64,000 nucleotides of DNA from Bugula neritina (GCA_964035545.1 OZ037769.1:15623133-15687132), one strand, 5' to 3'; positions 20,581 through 33,872 are shown, numbered from the stretch's first letter. Numbers and translations: made by a program. The notes: generated by a model from the letters alone, not told the origin.

Positions 20581-21420
20581 CTCACTCTGTGTAGATGTGG
20601 GCTACAGGATGGCAACTGTAATTATTTTTAACCTTTTCTACACACCACAAACTTTTAAAAACATACCACTGTAAATTCATGTAAGGACGCTTAACAAGTG
20701 AGATAATGAGTGCCACTCATACTATATTCTTATAATAAAGATTGTCAAGTACCATGTAGAAACTTAAAAATTGGCAATATTTCACAAAAGTGAGGTCTTG
20801 TAAAAGAACTTAAGCGTCTATAGCACATTATTAGTCATTCTTACACTGCAGACATTATGTATATCAGCTGTAAGTGTATGTAGCATGCGTCATCTACTGT
20901 TTGTTTTATCTGCTATATAAATAAACTTTCATCCATCACTTGGATGTCTGCTGTCGTTTTATGTTTAGACGTTGCGTGACAGCAACTCTTACTATGCCGC
21001 CTAAGAATGTCAGCTATCCAAGTTTGGCTCTGATCTTCCTTATCGACATTTGGAGACCATGTGATGCATATTGATAGATGTTACGCAATATCTAGCATGC
21101 CTACACCAACCGCATTGAAAACAATTGGTTGTTCTAAATTTAGATATTTGCATTGCAGACTGAAAAAAATATAATCATTTTCAGAAATAGTTTAAAACTT
21201 GAACATAAAATGATTCTTACCAACAATGCCAATTCTACTCATCATCTCTCTTAGAAAATCTGCCCATCTAGATCTGCAGTTGAGAGACGCATTCTCTCTG
21301 TTTGAATGCAGACTTGGCGGGCTTGCAAGCTGCGCTCTTGTAAAGATCAGACAGAATGGAAACTAACAGAACCTGAACAATGGAAAGTCTCTTGCAACAA
21401 TATTGTAATCTTTACAGCCA
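20581..21420. other. Non-coding stretch
   Basis: No supported gene; leads into the candidate exon at 21421. Confidence 0.35.
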
Positions 21421-21541
21421 TCTTTATGGATGAGGAGCTCATGGAAAGAGCACAAAGAGTACATACTCATTGCCAAACTCATCCTGCAGCAGACGTGATA
21501 ACTGGTTTCATCTGGTTATCTAGTTACTTAGAAATGAAGGT
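21421..21541 (+). CDS. Candidate internal exon, product unknown
   Basis: After a good acceptor (TAATCTTTACAG) the frame reads IFMDEELMERAQRVHTHC... and ends at LSSYLEMK before a donor-like GTAACA. Base composition is richer in G+C than the surroundings. No domain was recognised and no neighbouring exon could be joined to it; it may be chance. Confidence 0.25.
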
Positions 21542-21559
21542 AACATAAAGTTTCATATA

Positions 21560-22060
21560 TCAACATTGAAGATGCATAATTATGCTGATTTGGTCTTTAA
21601 TGCAAACACCTTTGTACACTTCCTTTCTCATTGAAATTGCCAATATTTGCTGCCAACTTACACATTGCAGATATTCTTGATTTTTAGCTAAAACATGAAA
21701 TTTGGAGTAGAAAGAATCTGTTATTCAAGTATCGACATATTTGATACCAGATAACAAGTTTTATAGAGTGATTTTTTGTAACAACTGACACTTGATTGTA
21801 GAATTCTAAACAGAGTGCAACTGGAAGTTAATTACCTGCGCAGAGTGATTGCTTGTGGAATAGATTACACGGAGTGGTTGCACATACACACCATACCAAC
21901 ACTTACATGTATAAATATAATATATAGCTGTAATTAAAAAGCTAATGTACTTGAAAGATTGTTTATTATACTGCATGTGTGTTCGGAAATTTAGGTTTAA
22001 CTGAATATACTGCATTTTTTCCCCTGTTGTATTTGATGCCGTTTTGTGTTGTTAATTTGC
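21560..22060. other. Non-coding stretch
   Basis: Nothing recognised before the inverted-repeat element. Confidence 0.4.
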
Positions 22061-22066
22061 CTATAT

Positions 22067-22814
22067 CACTGCGTTTCCATGAAGGCGAATGAATGCGTAC
22101 GGATGCCCGTACGGATTACATCGAAGGAAAAACCACACGTTCCTATGCAATCCGTACGAAGTTATTTTCTCTTTGCAACTGTGACGGCTGAACTAAAATG
22201 ATAATTAATATGGCCAACTTTGAGTTTGAGTTCATGCACAACGACAATTTTTTAATTCTGTCCCCATTTTTGATAGATTAAATCAACTAAATACACAAAC
22301 TTTGAATCAGTTTATTTAAAATAAAAAACCATAAACCAATGAAAGCATAACGTATTTCTTGATCGATAAACAAAAGCTTAAAAGTAATTTAAATTTCAAA
22401 ATGAAAATAGCTGTCAACTTATTTTTAGCTTGAGAAAGCTTTGGCTTGCAGAGTAGTTTTACAAATTTAAGATGATTAGTAATTATTTTAAATAATAGCA
22501 GCTAGGATAAATAAAATAATTTAAATTTTTAAAAGTCGAAGTACACTTTAGCGTAGGTTGTAACCTATAATTATTGTTAGCATCGCGTAACTATGTGACT
22601 AGCCGCCACAAATGCTGCTCTCTGCCTCCAGCACAAAAGGTTTCATTCGATTTAACCGAAGGAACCATTTCCATGATGCGCATAATGCGAAGGAAAAGTT
22701 TCATCGAAGGAGCCGTTCGGTGTAATTTCCGGCTGCGGTTTTGCTTCGATGCAACTGTTTCCATAGGGCGAATGAGAAAATCCATTCGCATAATGCGATA
22801 ATGGAAACGCAGTG
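22067..22814. mobile_element. Non-autonomous DNA transposon (MITE-like)
   Basis: The 748-bp element starts CACTGCGTTTCCAT and ends with its exact complement ATGGAAACGCAGTG. Inner sequence extends the similarity (ATCGAAGGAAAAACC near the left, ATCGAAGCAAAACC in complement near the right). The flanks are TATAT on both sides (22062-22066 and 22815-22819), consistent with a 5-bp target duplication, although this could be chance in AT-rich DNA. No transposase is encoded. Superfamily not determined. Confidence 0.75.
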
Positions 22815-22819
22815 TATAT

Positions 22820-24840
22820 AAGTAAAGCAATTGTCAGGTTCCCATGCATCAATTTTAATTACATACTGCAGTCAGCACAATCGATTGTTTTCTATTACTT
22901 CATTGTTTCAGCCTTGAGTAGTTGCCTTCTCTTATGTAATCACAACAAGTTAAGATATCTGGCTATGCTCACTTATTTACAATATTCACAGCTACATTAT
23001 TTTTATAGAAAATAAATTCATTCTGTTTTTGATTAAATTAACTATTCACTAACGATAAACTGCAAGCTTTCAGCAGTTTATTGTATTCTTCTACATGTTT
23101 ATACATTCCTACCGTCAAGCTAGTAACTTTATTAAAAAGAAATTCACGAGAAAAAGTTATAAAATCTCATAGAGTCTATAATGATATTACTAGAATTATT
23201 TTTACTATAACTAAATATTAATTCATTATTTTGTCAGCTATAGTGATGGGATGCAAGTTTTGATGGCAAACAGCTTTTTTACCTCTTTTGTGTGTGAGCT
23301 ACGCAGGTATCTTTTTGGCATCCCTACTGAATGCTGATTAAAAGTTCAAGTGAACCAAGCAAGCTACCTTTCCATAGCTAGCACATACCATTATAGTGTT
23401 TAGCACAAGCCAGTTCTCTCTCTGTACAGACTATCTCCATGTTCCGTAGACACCAACTATGTAGGGAGTAATCAAAGAGTGGCTTTATTGGCTTCACGCT
23501 ACAGCATTTCTGCCCAACAAAGCTACTTTACCCTCTCTAATATATACGCATAACTTTTCACAAACACTCATTTGTTTTGCACAGATCTGTAAAATATTCT
23601 ACTCTATGTTTTAGAAATAAACAAAAACAATACTTTTTAAGCGCAACATAACTCTATTTAGGCTCTACAGTATAAAAAATATGCCTGGCTTTCTAAATTA
23701 ATTTTGAGTCTTCAATTCCAGCATTCAGGGGATGGGCTACAGATGCCTACACTAATTACACTGACTGGAACTAAGCTAAATTCGATGGCTTGCAGATTGC
23801 CATGTTAAGAAAAGGTGAAAATCTTGATGCGATGTTGGCACATTCTATATTTTAGTGCAATTCCAGTTTGCCAAGTTTTACGGCAACTAAACTAAACTTG
23901 GATGCCGTCTCCACGCTGTCAACGTGGTTGTCTCACCAACAGACCTTGACCTTCATGATTCCAAGTATTTTTTGGAAAATGAGGTTTTCCTTTAATAGAT
24001 ATTAGTTTGATTCGTGGTGTTATTTTCTAAATTTAAAATATATAAATACAACTATAGTCAGTGCGAAAATATGGGAAGTGGTGGGAGATTGGAATGGCAA
24101 AAAATGGTAAATCCAGTGATAGGTTTCAACTTTTGTGTTCCAGTAGCTGCCGGTAGCTTTATAGACATTGCCGCCTTATAGGCTCAGAGTATCTGCGTGG
24201 AACGAGTTTTCATGGCTAATAAGTAATAATAAGCAGTTTTGTACTTTTTAAGTGCAAATACTTTTTAATTACAAATAATAACTTTTTTCAAATATAAACT
24301 TAGTCTTTGCAAACATTAAAATGCACTTTTGCTATTGTGAAGGTGCCCATTATTGCTGCAATTGTTTTAATAACTAAATATTAATCAGGGTGTATATATG
24401 GTGGAAGAAGATATTATATATACCCTTTAATAATATTATAATATAAATATGTTAGATGCATATAGCTAAGGGATATATCATATGGTTAACATCAACTATT
24501 TCAAACTGACAATGATTAATGGAATATTACAAATTTAACTAATATTTAATGTCCAATATTATCATAATATAATTAATGTAGAATTTTTGTGCTATAGTGA
24601 ATTATGGAGATGTCATACACTGTTCATGAGGTATAAGCTAAAAGCTATAGAAATGCATAAATCAAGTTTCTGTGTCTGCATGTCTGTCTCTCTGTCTGTC
24701 TGTCTGTCTGTCTACGTAACGTTTGGCAAATTGTTTCCTCAGGTATGAAAGTCCAGGGGGGCTGTATTTAAACTAGCCGGCATGTTTTAGAAGGTGTCAG
24801 AAGTCAATCCTATATATTTATTGTAGATAACAGCTTCAGA
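22820..24840. other. Non-coding AT-rich stretch
   Basis: No gene recognised; a short (TGTC)n run lies near 24690-24712. Confidence 0.4.
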
Positions 24841-24851
24841 TTATATATTAA

Positions 24852-25050
24852 TGCAATCCAGTGCAATACAATGCAATCCAGTGCAATACAATGCAGTACA
24901 ATGCAATACAATACAATGCAATACAATGCAATCTAAAGCAATGCAGCTATGCAAATACAGTACAATACCATGCAATAAAATACAGTGAGTGTAATTTCAT
25001 TACAATATAATGCAATGCAATGTAAAACAATACAATATTATAATGCAATT
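24852..25050. repeat. Degenerate 10-bp repeat (TGCAATACAA-like)
   Basis: Tandem runs of ATGCAATACA and CAGTGCAATA variants. Confidence 0.8.
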
Positions 25051-25521
25051 ACTCACTGGGGACAGGTTATAATGATATCTTTAAATTGCATCTCAAATAT
25101 TAAGTTATGTAAAGCTGACAATAGAGAAGTTTATAGTTTATAGTTAAAGTTAAGTTCAAGTTGACTAGAGATATATAAAACTAAGTCTTGCATTGGATGG
25201 CTATGTTAGAAGGGCTGAAGGTATTGTTACTATAGATATAGAATGCAAAACAGATGAAATATGGGTAAATTAGCATAATAATTTTTGGGTGTTCCAGTAC
25301 AGAATAGATAGTGTCACACCAATGGCTCTACCAATTGTTTATACTTTATGCAGTGTATAATAGAGGATAGCTAATGTATTCCGCCAAATAAACATACAAT
25401 TTACATACTTATCAACTGTACTGACATGTTGTAGGTTTGTTTCACTTCAAAGATGAAACAATGAGTCATAATTGTCTGGTGGTTTAGTTGTATAAATTTG
25501 AGTTAATTAACTAACAGAGAC

Positions 25522-25660
<139 letters not shown>

Positions 25661-25929
25661 TCACTATGATTAAATTTACAGGCTATGGTGTTGCCATGCC
25701 AACAGCAAGAGTTTACAAAGTTAATAGGACATATCTGCTGTCACTTCAGCAGAGACATACTACCTGTTTCACATGCATTGTACAGCATAATTTATATAGA
25801 TATTATAACATATTTTATGAATATTTGGCTCTCTGTTGAAAATTCAGCAATGCACTATTCAAAATCTATCATAGTGCACCTTCATGGATCTTTGGCCACC
25901 ATTGTTTGCTGAAGTTTGCTTATACTGGA

Positions 25930-26450
25930 CCAACTTAAGTAGGAACAGGCTATCAGACCTATTTTGAAAATAATTAGAAATCACATAAAAAGCTGTGAAA
26001 GCTCATGCAACTACTTTGCAAGCTTTCTGGAAGTAGAACTTAAAATAATATCAAATTACATTGATATAACATCAACATTTAGGCTGCAGTCAATGAAATG
26101 TGTGAAATGAACTAGTTTCGCTTCAAAAAAATATATTGTAGGACTTTTTTCTATCTCATGTCGTGAGGAAGATCCTTTTTACAGATCTAAATCTGAAACC
26201 AACTCCTGCACACAATTTGTGTAGCTACTGTCCCACTCTTCCGGTATAGGATTTTACAGCTCATAAATAAACATTATGTTTTATTTTAGAAGTCTATAAT
26301 AGTTTAACTTTTCAATACTCAAGTTCTTTTGTGCCAGAGGCAATAATGACTGTCAGTCAATATACTAGAATTATATGTTTAGCATTAAAACCAGTTTTAG
26401 TCATATATTTTCATTTATACCCTTTTCAGAGTCAATATGTTTAATTAGTA
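25930..26450. other. Non-coding stretch
   Basis: No supported feature. Confidence 0.4.
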
Positions 26451-26457
26451 CACCTGA

Positions 26458-26690
26458 TCAGAGTATAGAATGGTGATATATCAGATTGTAGAATAGTGAT
26501 ATATTAGAGTATAGAATGGTGATATATTAGAGTATAGAATGGTGACATATCAGATTGTAGAATAGTGATATATTAGAGTATAGAATGGTGATATATCAGA
26601 TTGTAGAATAGTGATATATTAGAGTATAGAATGGTGATATATCAGATTGTAGAATAGTGAAATATTAGAGTATAGAATGGTAAAATTTAC
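26458..26690. repeat. 23-bp minisatellite with alternating units
   Basis: Alternating 23-bp units: one carries GATATATTAGAGTATAGAAT, the other GATATATCAGATTGTAGAAT, forming a 46-bp higher-order unit for about half of the array. Confidence 0.9.
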
Positions 26691-26699
26691 ATCCTCTTC

Positions 26700-29030
26700 T
26701 AAGATCTGTGCTAGTGAAGGGCATATAGACTATGGATACGCTTGCTACGATCAGCATCCAATGAAATAGCATGAAAATGGCGCTTTTCCTGGTCGCGTGC
26801 CTAACTATGACATAATTTTGGCATTTCTCCAAGCATTAACACTTCTGGCATGGGAATTCGAATACATTTCAGTTAACAGAAGTGAACAATAACATAACTC
26901 AATCTACAGTCATTACTTCTGATAGCAGAATGATTACATTAAACATGGTTTAGTATGTTCCTCAACTACTGTCGTGTGTGAAGACGTTGAGTTGTAACGT
27001 TACAGAATGTCACCAGGAAATCTGTTCTAATTGGACTGGTTGGGGATGAAATGATAATCTGTCCTTCCCCGTGGGGATTACTTATTGTAGAAGTGAGGTT
27101 TTGTATAGCAAAGCTTCTTATAAAAATAAAAAGTTTTCTTATGTGATATTATATGGTGTATTCTACAAAGTATTATATTACAATACGGAATATAATAAGG
27201 TCTATGAACGATTTGTACAAGGTACACGCTGTTTTGAGGCATTCAATTTAAATCTTCATTGAGACGGAAAGATTAAAGTTAAGCTGAAAAAGTTACTACT
27301 ACAGGTCAAACAAATGTCATATTATAGAGTCAAATTAACTATAACATGACCGTAAACATATAATATATGATTAGCCTAAAAGACTCGTGTTTTTCTACCG
27401 TCACATTCCAGGTGAGGCCTCTGGTGGCACAAGGCTTTAATCATATGCTAGCTATAGCAACGCGATTTGTAAGTTTTTAATGAGATAAACGGTAAAATTG
27501 TATGACACCATTAGTGGCTACAATTTCATTTATCAGACATGTATCAGACTAAACCATTGTCTATAACTAGTGAACCATCTGTCTCTGGTTTACCACTCTG
27601 TTTGTATGAATAAACTATTAGTAGTGCAATGAGAATACAAACTCTCTCAGTCACTTTACGTAACAATATGAAGTAAATATTTGCTCACTTTGCTATTAAA
27701 GAGGCTTTTAAACATGATGCGAGATCCTTTAAATTTGTTCACATTTTTAAAATTAAAATTGAAATGATGATATTTTGTTGGATTTTTATGTAATGTATTG
27801 CTATGTGTTTTAATAACATTTATTGCCACAACTAAAACCCTTTACGCACAACCTTTAACTTGTGCTCGGGTAATTTTACTGTGAAATGCATAGAGAGGTT
27901 TGTCTCCGCAAACACTAACTCTGTTTTGAAAATTTCTTCCCTCTGGTTTGTGAGAAAGTTATTATTATAACTTAAAAACCTATTTGGTAATCAGCTTAGA
28001 CACTCTCAAGGCATGCGATGGTGGTTGAATAGAAAGCTGTATAATCTCAAATCTTCTTTGGTGAACATTTCTCGCAAAAATAAAAATACTGCATTAAGCT
28101 AATGGGTATCTATAAATATAAAGGATTAGGGTAAAACTGATTTATTGGGTGCAACTACCAAGCGATACCGTACCACGTCCTAACTGTGCAGAACATCCCT
28201 GCTAGTTACGATAAGCTATATTAATATCATGAATACATGCGAGCTTAGAAAACTTCAAGTAATATAGTAGATTGATCTTGCTGCTATTTCAAAAGCTATC
28301 AACTTTTAATTGCTTCAAGTTATTTAAATCTTAGATGTGGCTGTAAGTTCACAGCTTCAAGTATTCATTAAACATTCTATATGGAGTTCTGTTCTTACAT
28401 CTGCGTTGTATTCTAAACATTACTTTAGTTGAGTTACTTAAATGGCATCGGTTATAGATGGAGACATTTGATAACAGGTGGTTGATTTTCTCACACCTGT
28501 AACACTCTTGTTTTCCAAAACACTTTAGCTTCCGTTACAATTAGTTACCACATACATGTATATATACACTCTGTGTGGATGTATGAAACTTTTCAAATAT
28601 GAATCAGTATGGCTTAAACTCTCTATATAACCAATACCTTACAGATGAAAGAGTTTCAGCTACCGATATTCGACGATGTCAATGTCAAATGATGCTGTGA
28701 CTCACGAATCTAACAGTGCATATATAGGCTGTAGCAGCTGGTGGCAAGCTAGGCTATGCAAAACACCATTCTGATGGCATGCATACTTCTGTGAAACACG
28801 CCTCTCCATCCATCATTTACCCATCAAAACACTCAAAATATAAAACATTAATTCCTATCCGATACTGTATGCGCAAAACCTTTACGATTACCATATTTAA
28901 AACAGTGAATAGGTTATTTTATTTCACAGCAAAGCATTAGGTCAACTCCCTTGGAAACTGTCTGTCTAAGTTGCTCACTGACAACATAGTTCTGTTCAGT
29001 GTTGGTCTAGGATCCTATAAACATGAATCT
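26700..29030. other. Non-coding stretch
   Basis: No gene recognised; short ORFs lack splice signals or composition to support them. Confidence 0.35.
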
Positions 29031-29039
29031 AACTTACAG

Positions 29040-29133
29040 AGCAGATATGCATTAATGCCGCATGAGAAAGGAACTGTTATTGTCTTTTGCTGTTTACAGT
29101 CAACATTCTTTACAAATTCACAACACGTTCTAG
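29040..29133 (+). CDS. Candidate exon, product unknown
   Basis: Acceptor AACTTACAG, open frame SRYALMPHEKGTVIVFCCLQ and onward to SQHVL, donor TCTAG|GTAAAT. It ends in phase 1, which matches the candidate exon at 29411 across a 277-bp intron. No domain recognised. Confidence 0.3.
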
Positions 29134-29410
29134 GTAAATCTATACCACCAGTGAAGTAATTTAAACAACTTGCCTTTTTAAAATGTAGGATTATTGCTGC
29201 ACAGAGTAGTTAAGCTTGTGCGTGTTGGTCAACATTCAGATCTCTTAAGTCAAATGAGCAAACTCAAGATCATGTGCAGCGTCATTATAACCACTTCAGT
29301 TTCTAAGCTTATAAGTTTAACTCAGCTCAAACTGATGTAACGGGAATTTGGTAAAGCTTTCAGTTAGATATTATATTAAATTGTAAAGCAGCTGTAGCAG
29401 TCTTTTACAG

Positions 29411-29622
29411 CAACTATGGTTAGCTGCAAGCTTGTAAAACAACTCAACCGTGACTGCTGTGAAAAATTTAAAGCTCTTTCAAGAGAGGTTATGACGGCAA
29501 TTTCAATGGGCAGGAAATCACCTGGTGACAGCAGGCCAGATTATCTCATTCTACTAGGTTTTAAATTCCATCCTTTCAATAGAAGTAGAATTAGAATAGC
29601 ATTGGATACTATAATATTCTGA
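29411..29622 (+). CDS. Candidate exon joined to 29040-29133, product unknown
   Basis: After the acceptor GTCTTTTACAG the frame reads ATMVSCKLVKQLNRDCCEKF and onward, open to a stop at 29622. It has reasonable composition and a phase fitting the upstream candidate exon, but no recognised family; a donor inside (CTACTAG|GTTTTA) is possible. Confidence 0.3.
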
Positions 29623-29880
29623 GATTCTTAAGGTAATCAACATGTATAAACCTCTTTTACAACTAGTAGAAGAAAACATACACTTTCACAAAACCTAGTA
29701 GTGGTTAGTACACAGTTGCTAGTAATTAGTAAAACACTTTAGTTTAAATCAAGTAAACTGTCAACAGTACCGCAGTTAAGAAAACACATAATGAGTTTCA
29801 AAACGGAATAGTAGCAAAGAAGGGGTTTACTTGTAGCCACTGCATCTACATCTCACACATAGCTTTGATACTTGAACTAC

Positions 29881-30106
29881 TTAGCTTGGTGTGCTATCAC
29901 CATTAATTTTTAGCTCTACAAAAAATTCAACTTTGACAGGTTCATGGAAAGCGCATGTAGATGGTAGAGATATACTATGCCTGCTTAAAGTGGTGGTAGT
30001 TTGAAAATGAAAGGAATAAATTAGAGAGAGCGTTGAAGCGATTGTTCCTATTCCACATTCAATTCTCTTGCTGTCACTTTCAAACAAGTAAAAAGTCGAA
30101 CGATGG
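29881..30106 (-). CDS. Candidate terminal exon, product unknown
   Basis: A strong acceptor (TTTTTCTCTAATCTAG) is followed by 74 codons (HRSTFYLFESDSKRIECGIG and onward, ending KINGDSTPS) and a stop. G+C is higher than in the flanks. It looks like a 3' coding exon of a minus-strand gene whose other exons I could not identify with certainty. Confidence 0.35.
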
Positions 30107-30119
30107 CTAGATTAGAGAA

Positions 30120-32086
30120 AAATGTTGGTTTCATATCAAACATTGTTGGTAAAGTTGGCATGCTTGTCATTGCTGGGTTAGATATAATAATATCCAGGTA
30201 ACCAGTTCAAAGGTGAAGCCATAGATTGTTTCAATGATATCAATTCCTATAATGCATTATAGCTCTGTGGTAACATAGGCAATGATCTTACATACTGTTG
30301 TTTGTCTCCTGATTGCACGCCTGCTCAAAACAAAACTTCTTCCAAAGAAAATCATGATAGCATACAAACCTATAGCAATGCTACAAAACTCTAAGACAAG
30401 TTAATGCGGGTGCTTTTGGTTTGTCTGCTAAATTAACAACTTAGAAAAAGTTTTCTACGGCAATCATTTAAGGAAGACCCTTAAGTTATTTGTTCGGAGA
30501 CACTGGTCAAGTAATTAGGGCTATTTCCTGTTATTAACTTAAGTTCTTGAATTATGGTATACAACTAGAAATGATGAGAATGCTAATGAATGCATGACCG
30601 TGACTGTAACAGCAGTTCACAGCTCAAGAAGATGTGCATAGCAACTTGGTGGTTATTAACTTTCAAATATAGTGTATATAGACAAGCAATAAATAATATG
30701 AATACAAATGATGCAGTATATTCAACAGTCTGTGACTATAAACACCTCTAACTGACAGACAGCTCTTAGCGTCTGATGAGATAGAATTACAGGTGAAAAG
30801 AAAAGTTTTGTCGAGCTAAAGAATTTTTTCAAAAAAGAAGCTAAAGTTACCAGAATCTACTATAATCATATTCTCTGCTGTACTCAGGTCTGTCACAACT
30901 GGTCACTATGTTAATTAGTTGGGTGAGGCAACAGAAAAGAAGAAAAACACTCACTTGTACTCGTACGTAAGTGTGGTGGCTTGTAGGCGTTTGAATTTAA
31001 TTTTAAAGGCTCAGCTATACACGCCTTTAAGTGAACATTAAGTGCTTTATAATAGAGAGGAAAGAATACAAATGAGACCTCTATTTCAGAATGTGCATCT
31101 TTATGCCTGAATATCATTAGTCTTTTTAAACCTGTTTATATAATGTAATGCATAACACAATTGTTGCATATCTTGTACGCCGCTTTGTTTATAAACAAGT
31201 TTTCTGAGAAGTATAAAGTAAATCTTAATTCTAAAAGCTAGAAAATAATACGTATGATCAATGCATGTTTTCTAACAAACCAAGTTCTGCTATTCTAAAG
31301 GTAGCAATGTAGCAATAGCATAGACATCGTATTTTGGAAGCATAGACCTCTAAAGAATGCTAGTTAATTATTGTAACTGAGCATAAAGTCACGGATATTA
31401 TTCCTTAAACTCTTTGAGGAAAACCAATCTTGTATTTATATCAACCATGTGCTCATTATGAAAGTGCACTCTCATGCTCTCTGTTGAACTGGTGTACTAT
31501 TTACATAAATAGATATTATACAGTTATAGATATTATATAAGTTTGTATGTGAATTGAATCACAATAATTCAAATGATTTGTCATATTTTTGTGTAAATTA
31601 GAAACAGAAAAAACTCAACAAAACAGTTCAACAAAACAATTTAAATGCAACAGATAAAAAAATATATAATCATTATAATTGGAGTGACACACAACAAATA
31701 AATGAAGCAATTAAAGTCAAATGCCGGGCAATTTTAAAATATAGAACCGTGGTGCTGCACTTTGCCATGTCTGTGGAAGAGAAAGTCATAGGTTCTGTAG
31801 TAACTCATGTTACTCGGCGGTGTTATGAGAATTCTCAGTTCTTGACTCTTCAAGTCTAGAAAGTTCTCAAGTTGAAAAGCCAGCGGGATGAGAAGAATAA
31901 AAGGAAAAAGATGCTTAAGTCTAAACAATCCATGATAATCTTCTATAAGACCCGTTTAGACGCACCTAATCTTGTTATTGCTCCATTACACCATCGTTCA
32001 CAATAGATGTATCAGTTCTTTACAAGTACTTTTCTTTCTTATAGTTGTATCACCCCATCTTATAGTTTGTGAAAACAGCAAGTGTT
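30120..32086. other. Mostly non-coding stretch with weak exon candidates
   Basis: Minus-strand open frames at 30955-31107 (ends at a GTGAGT donor) and 31737-31940 (begins after CTTATAG) have exon-like signals but no recognised product. Neither could be joined into a gene. Confidence 0.25.
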
Positions 32087-32638
32087 TCAATACTTGGCTG
32101 TCGGCACTTGAAGAAATTTTTTGGGCTGTGGTTGTTTTACTTCGCTCTTGGAATACGAGGAAGTGGTGGCTGACTCTACGTCAGTAATTCTCAACTTCTC
32201 CTCACCGCTGTCAGAGATAGACCTGCATAAACCAATGACCAAGTATGTGATGTATACCAGGCAGGTTATCAAACAGAATATGGCTGCTATCAGACATTTT
32301 CTTGCTGAATCGTGGTCATATTTCACAGGAGAGTTGCCGGACTGATACGCAAAGAACCAGATGTTGACTGCGATGCCGATGGTAGTCTGCACTGTGACAG
32401 TGGTGTGAACAATTCTGAGTGTCTCGTTGCCAATGCAGGAGATAATAATTCCAATGATGCCGCAGACGAGTAGTGAAAGTGAAGGGAGGCAGCGGACAGT
32501 GAACATGACAGAGATGTGAGCAATGTTTGTCTGCATGTCTTTAGTATCACTATAGTGTCTGGTACACAGGGCTATGGAGCACAGAGATGTAATGACTTGT
32601 AGAAGTCCAACGGCAAACAGAATTCGCTGAACTGCCAT
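32087..32638 (-). CDS. Four-transmembrane family protein 1
   Basis: 183 residues beginning MAVQRILFAVGLLQVITSLC. Four hydrophobic segments (about 5-25, 50-70, 77-100 and 112-137), short N-terminus inside, a first extracellular loop containing CTRHYSDT, and a polar C-terminal tail ending LQVPTAKY. It is clearly paralogous to the genes at 49414 and 56839 (shared SIALC-RHYSD, LSLLVCGI, IVHTT-T-QT-IG-AVN-W). The layout and LLQ motif in helix 1 recall MS4A/CD20-like proteins, but this is tentative. The coding sequence lies in one exon behind a 5'-UTR intron (acceptor TTCTTTTACAG at about 32680; donor GTAAGC at 32787-32782). Confidence 0.8.
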   Translation of the reverse strand: MAVQRILFAVGLLQVITSLCSIALCTRHYSDTKDMQTNIAHISVMFTVRCLPSLSLLVCGIIGIIISCIGNETLRIVHTTVTVQTTIGIAVNIWFFAYQSGNSPVKYDHDSARKCLIAAIFCLITCLVYITYLVIGLCRSISDSGEEKLRITDVESATTSSYSKSEVKQPQPKKFLQVPTAKY

Positions 32639-32787
32639 CTTTTGTAGCGTTGGAAAGGAAGTATCTGACTCAAAACCTGTAAAAGAAATTACTAGATAAC
32701 AATCCACACTCTAAACTAGTATACAATAAAGCTTTTTCTGCAATCTAAAAAGAAAGAAGATAGCATTCAACTTTTAACATTGCTTAC

Positions 32788-32830
32788 CAGCTATCACTGC
32801 TCTAGTACCATTGTATTAATTACTCTCTAG
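32788..32830 (-). other. 5'-UTR exon of four-TM gene 1 (3' part)
   Basis: GATAGCTG|GTAAGC forms a good donor at 32787. The same layout, a UTR exon ahead of a single coding exon, is seen in four-TM gene 2. The 5' end is unknown. Confidence 0.45.
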
Positions 32831-32839
32831 AACTAAAAG

Positions 32840-33870
32840 TTAATACGTGTTGCCTGCGTCATGGTAACTATGCCACTGATTGAGCACACACTGGCACGGT
32901 ATAGACCCACAGTGTTAGGGTGGAGACTGTATTGCATATTAGATGGGTAGCTTTAGTATCACAGCCTGCTGCTCAACACTTTAAGGGCCGTTATCAAGCC
33001 ACCCTTTTAGCATGGCGGTACAGTTTGTTGATTAGAATTTAGTGCATGGTGATAGGATGAACCACATGCCATTATAATTCTGGCATTAAATTAATCTTAC
33101 TTAGCTTTAAGGAAGAAATTAATAACTAAACTAATGATAGTTTCTAGATAACTGAAGAAGTATTTGATTGGAAAATTTTACACACAACCATCACATCTCC
33201 TTCATTACATTATATTGAAGTCTAATTAAAAAAGTTTAGCAAATTGATTACAAATTCTTAACTCTGGTATAATTGTTTGATGTATTCGAAGATATATTGT
33301 ACTTGTACTTGAAGGTGGGGCGTGTCAACACTACCCGTCTTCATTCTGTAAGGTGTGAAACTCTTGCGCCGTACTCCACATTATTACTATAGTAATTCAT
33401 GGAACCAAGTTTTTGCTATACGAATTTTTATTTTGTAGTAAAAATCTCATATATTATTTGCTGGGGTTCAGCATTATTCATCTTATTTATTCGCATCACA
33501 TTGTACTTAAACTATCTTTGCCAAAAAAGAACGTTCAAAACCAAATAAAGATTACCTGTATGTAAATATTAGGGTAAGCTGTTTGTGAGGCTGCGGTTAA
33601 AATTTAAAATCTTTATATATTTTGCGTATCTTAGCTTATGTCTGCTGCAACTTACCAAAATGAAATTATCCAGTTATTCCAGACGTTCCTCAAAGATATC
33701 TGATTTCAAAATACTGGCAATTTGTTGTTGGATATTCTATTTATATACATTTTGTGGTGTTTCTAGTCAAGGGAACGCAGCCAATATATTAAAAATGTCA
33801 CCTGATATGCTACAGGGAACCCGCGCCAACTCATTGGCGCATGAAGTTGAAGGATATCAGGCAATAACTC
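32840..33870. other. Intergenic stretch
   Basis: No supported feature; a plus-strand hydrophobic ORF at 33585-33878 overlaps the minus-strand exon candidate and is not supported. Confidence 0.4.
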
Positions 33871-33872
33871 AC

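Noticed and set aside
22591-22852. ORFs inside the 22067-22814 element
   Set aside because: Short, overlapping and formed by inverted repeats; no transposase motif.
25683-25912. GYGVAMPTARVY after a TTTACAG acceptor, resembling the G-box of pyruvate/branched-chain dehydrogenase kinases
   Set aside because: Similarity covers only about a dozen residues, the rest diverges and hits a stop, and no other kinase exon is nearby. Probably chance.
30770-30810. CTGATGAGATAG...GTGAAAAG as a hammerhead
   Set aside because: Helix II cannot form between the two core motifs and no cleavage triplet with helix I pairing is present.
31734-31928. 64-codon minus-strand ORF with a hydrophobic start, like a small secreted peptide
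   Set aside because: The first codon is TTG, not ATG, and no ATG precedes it in frame; it could at most be part of an exon.
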